Assembly (NCBI RefSeq): GCF_011764545.1
Contig: NZ_AP022870.1
Location: 6,640,001 to 6,704,000 of the forward strand
Origin: Phytohabitans flavus
Lineage (GTDB): Bacteria > Actinomycetota > Actinomycetes > Mycobacteriales > Micromonosporaceae
DNA: 64,000 bases
Direction of reading: 5' to 3'
Under the pieces are notes generated by a model. That model worked only from the letters and a program-made list of their open reading frames with translations. It was not told the origin of the DNA and made no database searches. The translations under genes were made by a program, and so were the position numbers. Positions 57,801-64,000 of the stretch are shown here, piece by piece (position 1 is the first letter of the stretch; each line of letters starts with the position of its first letter).

Positions 57801-59660
57801 ATGGCACTCGTCGTCCTGATGGACGGGCAGGTCGCCGGCGTGGTGCGCCAGAACCGCGCCGGCGAACTCGCTCTCCACTACGACGACGAGTGGATGTCGT
57901 CCCCGGCCTCGACTCCGCTGTCGTTGTCGATGCCACTCATCGAGCGGAAGCACGACGACCCGATCCGGCCGTATCTTCTGGGCTTGCTGCCAGACAACGA
58001 CAAGGTCCTGGAGCGCTGGGCCCGCACGTTCCACGCCTCCGCGCGCAACCCGTTCGCCCTTCTCAGCCACGTGGGCGAGGACTGCGCCGGCTCGGTCCAG
58101 TTCGTCCCACCAGACCGGGTCGAAGCCCACCTGGCCAGGGACGGCGGCGTCACATGGTTCAGCGAGGCGGAGGTCGCCGACCGGATCCGGCTCCTACGGC
58201 GGGATCCGGCAGCATGGCACGTCGCTACCACCGGCAGCTTCAGCCTTGGCGGCGCCCAGTCAAAGACCGCTCTGCACTACGACCCAGCCGCGCGCCGGTG
58301 GGGCGCGCCCTGGGGCGCGGTGCCGACCACGCACATCCTCAAGCCGGCCATTTCCGGCCTCGACGACCATGACCTCAATGAGCATCTGTGTCTCGCGGCC
58401 GTCCGCCACCTTGGCCTGGAGGCTGCCGCGTCGCACATGGCCTCCTTCGATGGTGAACGGGTCATCGTCATCGACCGCTACGACCGGTTTCGCCGGTCGG
58501 ACGGCACGATCGCCCGCCGGCACCAGGAAGACCTGTGCCAGGCGCTCGGCATCCCTCCCGTGATCAAGTACCAGAGCGAGGGCGGACCGAGCCCCGAGCA
58601 GATCATCGGCCTGCTGCGGGCCGAGATACCCGACGAGAGCGCGGCCGGCAAAGAGGTCGGGCGGTTCTTGGACGCACTCGCGTTCAACTGGATCATCGCG
58701 GGCACCGACGCCCACGCGAAGAACTACTCCCTGCTGCTGTCCGGGCGGCAGGTCCGGCTCGCGCCGCTGTACGACCTCGCCAGCGCGCTCCCGTACGACG
58801 ACATGTACGCGCCGAAGCTCCGGATGGCGATGCGCGTCGGCGGTGAGTACCGGATGGCCGCCCTGCGGGCGCGGCACTGGCGGCGCTTCGCCGAGGGCAA
58901 CGGGCTCGACCCGGACGCCACCGTCGCCCGGGTCGACGAGCTGGCGGCTCGCGCGCCGGATGCCTTCAAAGCTGTCGCGATGCAGAACGGCGGCGACTTG
59001 GCGGAGCGGCTCTGCGAGCGGGTCACCGCCCACGCCGAGCGCTGCCGTGCGGCCTTGGCGGAGCCCTACGAGGCGGCCAGCGCGGTGAAGGCGGGCAGGT
59101 GGTGGTCGGCCCGGCCGGCGAAGAGGGCCATCTCGTACGCGATTACATCGACGTCCGCGTCGGACTCGAAGACCACTGCCAGGATGGCGCCGCCCGCGGT
59201 GGCGGTCACGAAGAGGAACTTTTCCCGCATCTCGATGGTGACTTGGCGGACGCCGCCGCTGTCGGTGTGGCGGCCCGCGGCGACGGCCAGCGCGTACAGC
59301 CCAGCGGCCACAGTGGACAGCTGGTCGGCGGCGATCGGGCCGGCGTGGCGGGAGGCGGCCAGCAGCAGGCCATCGGGGGATATCGCTACCGCGTGCTCCG
59401 CGCCTGGGACGCGGTCGACGACGTCGTCGAGAAGCCATGCCAGGTCACTGCTGATAACCGCCGGGTGCGCCACGTCGTCATTCCCCCTCGTCGAAACCTT
59501 CAGTCCATCGGGCGTCGCGGCCAAGGTGCCCGGCGCGACGCCGCGCTGGGCCGGTCCGCGGACATGGCCCGCAACCTGGCCAGCAGGTCGCCGCGGTTGG
59601 CGCAGCCCAGCCGCTGGCGCATGCGTGCCACGTGGTGCTCGACCGTCTTGGCCGATATGA
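57801..59660 (+). CDS. HipA-family serine/threonine kinase, with abnormal C-terminal extension
   Basis: A complete HipA core to about residue 422: the glycine loop SFSLGGAQSKTAL (147-159), ATP lysine K181 in THILKP, the catalytic GTDAHAKNYSLLL (D303) and the metal site PLYDLASALPYD. Homologs end near here. The frame stays open ~197 codons more, entirely antisense to the roadblock gene and into the IniR-like gene; that part is Ser/Ala/Arg-rich without domain similarity. Either the stop codon was lost or the frame is open only because of the antisense gene. No HipB antitoxin gene precedes it; ATG at 57801 chosen over 57789. Confidence 0.8.
   Translation: MALVVLMDGQVAGVVRQNRAGELALHYDDEWMSSPASTPLSLSMPLIERKHDDPIRPYLLGLLPDNDKVLERWARTFHASARNPFALLSHVGEDCAGSVQFVPPDRVEAHLARDGGVTWFSEAEVADRIRLLRRDPAAWHVATTGSFSLGGAQSKTALHYDPAARRWGAPWGAVPTTHILKPAISGLDDHDLNEHLCLAAVRHLGLEAAASHMASFDGERVIVIDRYDRFRRSDGTIARRHQEDLCQALGIPPVIKYQSEGGPSPEQIIGLLRAEIPDESAAGKEVGRFLDALAFNWIIAGTDAHAKNYSLLLSGRQVRLAPLYDLASALPYDDMYAPKLRMAMRVGGEYRMAALRARHWRRFAEGNGLDPDATVARVDELAARAPDAFKAVAMQNGGDLAERLCERVTAHAERCRAALAEPYEAASAVKAGRWWSARPAKRAISYAITSTSASDSKTTARMAPPAVAVTKRNFSRISMVTWRTPPLSVWRPAATASAYSPAATVDSWSAAIGPAWREAASSRPSGDIATACSAPGTRSTTSSRSHARSLLITAGCATSSFPLVETFSPSGVAAKVPGATPRWAGPRTWPATWPAGRRGWRSPAAGACVPRGARPSWPI
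59066..59473 (-). CDS. Roadblock/LC7 domain protein
   Basis: 135 residues from a GTG with AGGGGGA eight bases before. One roadblock/LC7 domain: SSDLAWLLDDVVDRVPGAEHAVAISPDGLLLAAS (DNA 59365-59466), then REKFLFVTATAGGAILAVVFESDADVDVIAYEMALF. These proteins (MglB-like) act with small GTPases in conservons. Here no GTPase is next to it; it lies downstream of the IniR-like gene by 26 bases and may be in its operon. Confidence 0.88.
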   Translation of the reverse strand: MAHPAVISSDLAWLLDDVVDRVPGAEHAVAISPDGLLLAASRHAGPIAADQLSTVAAGLYALAVAAGRHTDSGGVRQVTIEMREKFLFVTATAGGAILAVVFESDADVDVIAYEMALFAGRADHHLPAFTALAAS

Positions 59661-62040
59661 AGAGGCGGTCGCCGATCTGCCGATACGTGAGCCCGTCGAG
59701 TACCAGCTCCGCCACCTCCTGTTCCCGCTCGCTGAGCAGGCTTTCCGCGGGCGCGGTGAACGCCTCTGTGACCTGCGCCACGGCCGGCTGCGCTGCCGGC
59801 GACGAGCCACCACCCCCGCGGGCGGAGCCCTGAAGCAGCCGGGCACAGTCCAGCAACGCGGTCATGGCCTTGCGGTCCGCTGTGCGAATCGCCGCCTGCC
59901 CCGCTAGCCGGGCCCCGTCCCACCAAAGTCCCGCACCGTGCAACCCCCTGGCGGCAGCCTCCACTTTGGCCGGATCGACCACCCCGCGCAGTGTCTCCAA
60001 CCAGGCTTCCGCGGCCGCCGCTACCACCGAACCGTACCGGCTGTGCTGGGCAGTTGCCACCAACGCGGCGGCGTGTTCATCGGCAGTTGTTGGTTCCTCG
60101 GCGATGATCGCGGCGTGCAGGCCGCACCAGTGCAGCGGCGCCGTCCACAGTGGCGGGCGGCCGAGGCGATCGAGCAGTCGCCATGCCTCGGCCAGATGAG
60201 CGGCGATCCGCGCCTGCTCGCCAAGGCGGGCGGCGGCGACGGCCAGCTCGCCGATGGGCAGCAGCGAGTACAGGTCGACCGGGTGCCGCATCACCGCCTC
60301 GCGGGCCTGTGCCCACGCGCGGTGCAGGGCGGCCAGGTCGCTGTTGCGGCGGGCGATACCGGCGTCGAGTGCGGCGGCGAAAAGCAGGTCGCGCGGCTCA
60401 AGCTGGCCTGTGGCGGCGGCGCGGTGCTCGGCGGCCGCGGCGGTACGGCCTCGTACCATCTGCGTCCAGCCTTGCAAGAGGCGGTGCCGGCGGGCCATCA
60501 GCGCGGCACCCACCTCGGCCCCGACGGCCCGCTCCAGCACCGACTCGCCCGTGTCCAACTCGCCACTGTGGAGGGCCACGAGCGCGGCGAGCGCGGCCGG
60601 GCTGTCCGGCAGCAGCACGGCGCGCCCGGCCGGCTCCAGCAGTGCGGCCGCTTGGACCAATGTGGACAACGCGGCCGTGGCCGAGCCGGAAAGCGATTCC
60701 CTGATCCCGCTCGCCATCAGAGCCGCGGCGCCGGTGAGCAAGGTGGGCGGGCCGTCCGGCGGGACCAGGTCGTCAGCGCGGCCAAGCTGTCCGGTGCCGA
60801 TGAAGCCGATCGCCGCGAACGATACCGAGGACGTGGTGCCCGACCACCGGTACAGCTCGGCGCTGCGGCCAAGCTGGCCGCGATGGGCGAGCGCGGAACC
60901 CGATACCGCCGCACCCACCGCGCGGTCCGGCGAGCCCTCCGCGGCGACAAGACGATCGGCCAGGCGGAGGCCGGAGTCGAGGTCGCCGGAGAGCGCCGCG
61001 GCGAGTGCGCGGCGCGCCTCGGTCGGCCGCCCGGCGGACGCCGCGACCGCGAACAGCTCCGCGGCCAGCGCCGGCTCGTCGACAAGGGCCTCTTCGGCCG
61101 CGGCTTCGAACATCGTGGCGAGGCCGGCGCCGCTCACCCCGACCTCGCGCAGGGCACGCACGAGCGGGAGTACGGCGCCGCCACGCGCGAGCACAAGCTC
61201 GGCCAGCCGCTGCCACACGGCGGTGCGCTGGGCGGCCGGGCTGAGCGACGCGACCGCGCGGCGGGCGACCGGCACAAGCCGCCCGTCCGGCGCCGCGAGG
61301 CCCGTGGCCCGGGCCGCGTCGAGCAGGTCGTCGACCGCGGCGGGCGCGCGGTCGAGCAGCGCGCCGAGCAGGTCGGTGGGAAACTCCACTCCGGTCGCGG
61401 CGGCGAGCAGCAGCGCGCGCACGTCGGCGTCGAGGTCGTCCAGGTCGGTCCGAAACTGCGCCAGCACCTGCTGTGGCACGCCGGCGTCCGGGCGCTCGGC
61501 CACCGGAGCCAGCCGGTCCACCAGTCGGGGTACCCCGCCGGTCTGGGCGTGCACGTACTTCGCGGCGGCGGTGCCGGGCTCGACGCCGAGGTGTTTGGCG
61601 GTCCGCTCGACGGTGAACGGGCTCAGCACGAGCGGCGGCCCATCCAGCCGGAGCAGCTCCAGCAGCTCGACCAGCCGCGCCGGGCGGGGCCACGGCCGGT
61701 ACGCGAGCACGATCCCCGGCCGGCGTGCCTCGACGAGCGCGCGCACCTCGCGCAGCCGCTCCTGTCCCAACCTGTGGGCGTCATCCAAAATCAGTACGAA
61801 CGGACCGTCCAGTGGTGACACCTCCTGCCACGCGTCGACTTGCCAGGCGTCGACCACCGGCACGTCCGCGTGCCGGTAGATCCGGGCCAGCTCGCGCAGC
61901 AGCAGGCTCTTGCCGTACCCACCAGGGCCCTGGATGGCGACCCGCAGCGGCGCGTGCGGCGCGGCCGTGGCCGCGTCGAGCAATGCCGCGGTCGGCTCGT
62001 CCAGCAGGAGGGATGGGGCCAGGACGATCCGGGAACTCAA
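59500..62040 (-). CDS. LuxR-type ATPase regulator, IniR-like
   Basis: 846 residues. An N-terminal STAND/AAA ATPase with Walker A GPGGYGKS (38-45) and Walker B FVLILDDAH; a long helical, TPR-like middle (~330-740); and a C-terminal LuxR HTH (LLSEREQEVAELVLDGLTYRQIGDRLFISAKTVEHHVARMRQRLG). In Mycobacterium tuberculosis a regulator of this build (Rv0339c) lies by iniBAC; the IniB-like gene nearby supports the same role here. Its start overlaps the Hsp70 stop (ATGA). Confidence 0.85.
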   Translation of the reverse strand: MSSRIVLAPSLLLDEPTAALLDAATAAPHAPLRVAIQGPGGYGKSLLLRELARIYRHADVPVVDAWQVDAWQEVSPLDGPFVLILDDAHRLGQERLREVRALVEARRPGIVLAYRPWPRPARLVELLELLRLDGPPLVLSPFTVERTAKHLGVEPGTAAAKYVHAQTGGVPRLVDRLAPVAERPDAGVPQQVLAQFRTDLDDLDADVRALLLAAATGVEFPTDLLGALLDRAPAAVDDLLDAARATGLAAPDGRLVPVARRAVASLSPAAQRTAVWQRLAELVLARGGAVLPLVRALREVGVSGAGLATMFEAAAEEALVDEPALAAELFAVAASAGRPTEARRALAAALSGDLDSGLRLADRLVAAEGSPDRAVGAAVSGSALAHRGQLGRSAELYRWSGTTSSVSFAAIGFIGTGQLGRADDLVPPDGPPTLLTGAAALMASGIRESLSGSATAALSTLVQAAALLEPAGRAVLLPDSPAALAALVALHSGELDTGESVLERAVGAEVGAALMARRHRLLQGWTQMVRGRTAAAAEHRAAATGQLEPRDLLFAAALDAGIARRNSDLAALHRAWAQAREAVMRHPVDLYSLLPIGELAVAAARLGEQARIAAHLAEAWRLLDRLGRPPLWTAPLHWCGLHAAIIAEEPTTADEHAAALVATAQHSRYGSVVAAAAEAWLETLRGVVDPAKVEAAARGLHGAGLWWDGARLAGQAAIRTADRKAMTALLDCARLLQGSARGGGGSSPAAQPAVAQVTEAFTAPAESLLSEREQEVAELVLDGLTYRQIGDRLFISAKTVEHHVARMRQRLGCANRGDLLARLRAMSADRPSAASRRAPWPRRPMD

Positions 62041-63296
62041 GCTTGGCCTCCTACCAGGCCGAAAAGGCGCTGTGTCGGGCGGAGTCGCAACGGTGTGATC
62101 TCGACGGGCGGGCGCGGCGGCGGACCCGCGTCCATGCCCTCTTGCACGGGCGGCGGCGGCTCATGGTTCGACGCTTCGATGGCCCGCTGCTCCGGAATCC
62201 ACATTGGATCCTGACGTCGCGTGCTGGGCGGCGACACCACCTGTACCGCCGCCAGCGCACCACCCTCGGCGGCCGTGGTCTGTGGATCCGCCGCCACGCC
62301 GACCGGACCGGGCAGTGCGGCGCGGAGCAGCTCCGCGACGAGCGGCATCCGCGCCGCGCCACCCACCAGGAGGACGCCGTCCAGCTCCCGCCGCCGCAGG
62401 CCGCAGGAATGGATCACCTGCGCCAACGTCTCGACGCTCAGCTCAAGCGCCGGCCGGACCAGCTCGTCGAGCTCGGCCCTGGTGACCGGCACCCGCACGT
62501 GCCCACGAGACGTGCTGAGCACCACGTCGGCCTCGGTAGCCGTGGTCAGCTCCTCCTTCACCCGCCGGCACTCGCGGCGTAGGCCGAAGAGCGCGATCCG
62601 GGCCTGCGGGCCGCTAGTGAACATCTCCCGCAGGTCCCGGTCGAGCCGCGACCGCACGTGGCCGACGAGGGCTTCGTCGACATCCGCGCCGCCGAACGGC
62701 TCGATCGCGCCCGCACTGCCGAGGAGTCGGAAGCCGATGCCCTCCGCCCACCGCACGACCGAAGCCTCGTAGTCGCTGCCGCCCAGGGAGTACACGCCAA
62801 ATGTGCGGCCCCTCCAACCGCGTGCGGCGTGACTCTCGGCAGCGACGACGGGCTCCGGCAGCAACGTGACGTTGGCCAGGCCGATCTCCCACAGCGCCCG
62901 GTGCAGCAGCTCCCGGCGATACGTACCCCATGCGGCGGGGTGGCTGATCACCACCTGCTCGGCCGGCTCCCCCTCGTGAGCCAACACCCGCTCGACCACC
63001 CACATGGCCAGCACGGCGGTGAGCGCCTGCGGGGTGCAGGGCTCGCCACCGACAATCTGCGGCACGTCGTCGCCGATGCGCCGGACGAACCCGCGGGCCA
63101 CCCGACCCGCATCCAGCTGCACCGGTTCGCCAACGGTTAGCGCACCGTCGCCCGATACGTGCAGGACCGACGGAACGGTCGTCGACCGCACCCCCAGTCG
63201 TACGACCTCTGGCGCCAGCCATCCCGCGTTACCCAGACGCGAGACAGCGGCGGTCGTGGTCGTCCCACCGATGTCGATCCCCAGCACGTATGGCAT
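62037..63296 (-). CDS. Truncated Hsp70/actin-like ATPase of the ini-type locus
   Basis: 419 residues. Actin-fold ATPase landmarks: phosphate-1 YVLGIDIGGTTTTAAVS, GGSDYEASVVRW (phosphate-2 region), and VLLVGGAARMPLVAELLRAALP (adenosine site). There is no peptide-binding domain; the end is a Pro-rich tail (EPPPPVQEGMDAGPPPRPP). So it cannot be a general chaperone and is more likely a switch or scaffold. Same strand as the IniR-like gene, with a four-base overlap; divergent from the IniB-like gene. Confidence 0.85.
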   Translation of the reverse strand: MPYVLGIDIGGTTTTAAVSRLGNAGWLAPEVVRLGVRSTTVPSVLHVSGDGALTVGEPVQLDAGRVARGFVRRIGDDVPQIVGGEPCTPQALTAVLAMWVVERVLAHEGEPAEQVVISHPAAWGTYRRELLHRALWEIGLANVTLLPEPVVAAESHAARGWRGRTFGVYSLGGSDYEASVVRWAEGIGFRLLGSAGAIEPFGGADVDEALVGHVRSRLDRDLREMFTSGPQARIALFGLRRECRRVKEELTTATEADVVLSTSRGHVRVPVTRAELDELVRPALELSVETLAQVIHSCGLRRRELDGVLLVGGAARMPLVAELLRAALPGPVGVAADPQTTAAEGGALAAVQVVSPPSTRRQDPMWIPEQRAIEASNHEPPPPVQEGMDAGPPPRPPVEITPLRLRPTQRLFGLVGGQA

Positions 63297-63378
63297 CCGA
63301 GCGCTCTCCTCCCAGCGGACCCATACGTTCGTACCAGAGATGTTCGTGCTGCTGAGCCACTAATTCTGCCGTTATGGA

Positions 63379-63394
63379 TCCCCTAATCCCCTAA
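63379..63394. promoter_or_regulatory. Tandem TCCCCTAA repeat in the Hsp70/iniB-like divergent region
   Basis: Two perfect head-to-tail copies of TCCCCTAA midway between the divergent starts at 63296 and 63456. Direct repeats with an 8-base period could bind an IniR/MalT-type activator, or just be low-complexity sequence. This is a guess from position. Confidence 0.3.
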
Positions 63395-63455
63395 CAAGGA
63401 AACCCGGCGCGGTCCCCGATGCCCGGACGATCACCGCGCTTCTACGGTCTGCGGC

Positions 63456-64000
63456 ATGGAATCGACCCAGACACTGCACGACTTCGTGCTGAACCTCCTC
63501 ACCAACCCCGAGGCGCGCTCGGCGTTCGAGCTGGACCCCGAGGGCACGCTCAACGCCGCCGGGCTCGGTGACATCACCGCCGCGGACGTGCAGGACGTGG
63601 TCCCCCTGGTCGTGGACTACGCGCCGGTACAGGGGATCACCGGCCTGGTGCCGACGAGTGACCTCGGCCTGGGCCAGGTCGGCGCGCTCGGCGGCGACGC
63701 CACCAACGTGATCGGCCAGCTCCAGACCGTCACGCAGCAGCTCTCGGTCGGCGTGCCCACCCCCACCGCCGACGCGAACCTCAACGTCGCCGCGGTCGGC
63801 GCGATCACCGTCGACACCAGCGGGTTCAGCCTCGCGACCAACGGCATCATCCCCGGCATCGGCGTCGCGGCCGGCACCTCCGGCGCGTCGGTCGACCTCT
63901 CCGGCGTGCACGACGTGGCCGGCACGCTCGACTCCGATGTGGTCGGTACGGTCGGCGCGGACGCGACCGGCACGGTCGACGCGACGCTGGGTACGGCCAC
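63456..64000 (+). CDS. IniB N-terminal domain protein (3' part beyond window)
   Basis: Open to the window edge; 181 codons seen. ATG at 63456 starts MESTQTLHDFVLNLLTN, PEARSAFELDPEGTLNAAGL, then VQDVVPLVVDYAPVQ: the IniB N-terminal domain. After ~75 residues the sequence becomes Gly/Ala/Val/Asp/Thr repeat-like (VGTVGADATGTVDATLGTA), as in the long repetitive body of IniB-like proteins. No signal peptide. IniB is induced by cell-wall-active drugs in mycobacteria; iniA/iniC-like dynamin genes would be expected beyond the edge. Confidence 0.85.
   Translation, partial: MESTQTLHDFVLNLLTNPEARSAFELDPEGTLNAAGLGDITAADVQDVVPLVVDYAPVQGITGLVPTSDLGLGQVGALGGDATNVIGQLQTVTQQLSVGVPTPTADANLNVAAVGAITVDTSGFSLATNGIIPGIGVAAGTSGASVDLSGVHDVAGTLDSDVVGTVGADATGTVDATLGTA

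Noticed and set aside
59938..61818. A 626-codon plus-strand frame opposite the IniR-like gene
   Set aside because: Gly/Arg-rich shadow; the minus-strand frame has Walker and LuxR HTH motifs.

Overview
The window is chromosomal DNA from a high-GC actinomycete, most probably a member of the Micromonosporaceae. Reasons: very high GC with frequent GTG starts and 4-bp ATGA/GTGA gene overlaps; the actinobacterial mtrA-mtrB-lpqB-comF-hpf-secA block; a tmRNA tag ending in ALAA; Scr1/DUF397 and DUF6082 genes; IniB- and IniR-like genes; iron boxes of DtxR/IdeR type. No ribosomal RNA operon, prophage, transposase, CRISPR array or biosynthetic cluster was seen.

Layout. 1-3.4 kb: end of a molybdenum hydroxylase, a VOC protein, tRNA-Ala(GGC), YqgE/AlgH, a purine/MTA phosphorylase and a hemerythrin-like protein. 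3.6-10.5 kb: ssrA (tmRNA) and smpB on the minus strand, separated by two paralogous fusion genes (cytosolic SRPBCC domain, membrane helix, exported CBM2-like domain), then ftsX, ftsE, prfB and a PadR regulator. 10.6-19.6 kb: a frame-disrupted Ser/Thr kinase, an XPB/helicase-associated protein, pruA, and small housekeeping or regulatory genes. 19.9-31 kb: secA, two twin-GNAT genes, hpf, comF, lpqB, mtrB, mtrA. 31-38 kb: a tightly overlapping DUF4129-DUF4350-MoxR-DUF58 operon, with SpoIIM-like and RDD genes divergent from each other. 38-41.4 kb: iron importer efeUOB behind an iron box. 41.5-44.3 kb: an accessory patch (DUF6082, DUF397, Scr1-type regulator, small proteins) ending in a 40-bp tandem repeat and a palindromic element. 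44.3-52.2 kb: ahcY, manA, a CDF transporter, an SIS-type sugar isomerase, Trm112, a HAD phosphatase/phosphomannomutase-like gene and pgm. 52.4-57.8 kb: putrescine/GABA catabolism (two aldehyde dehydrogenases and gabT) and an iron-siderophore binding protein under a near-consensus iron box. 57.8-64 kb: an orphan HipA kinase, a roadblock/LC7 protein, an IniR-like ATPase regulator, a truncated Hsp70 and the start of an IniB-like gene. This is an ini-type cell-envelope-stress locus that runs off the right edge.

Two points cut across regions. (1) A 166-bp, almost full-length palindrome occurs twice 40 kb apart (4123-4288 and 44149-44314), each time directly behind a minus-strand gene, with compensatory base changes between the copies. 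(2) Three single-base deletions break ahcY and the Ser/Thr kinase; the two that can be placed lie in G/C homopolymers. Because ahcY is a central housekeeping gene, sequencing error is the simplest explanation. It should be excluded before any of these genes is called dead.
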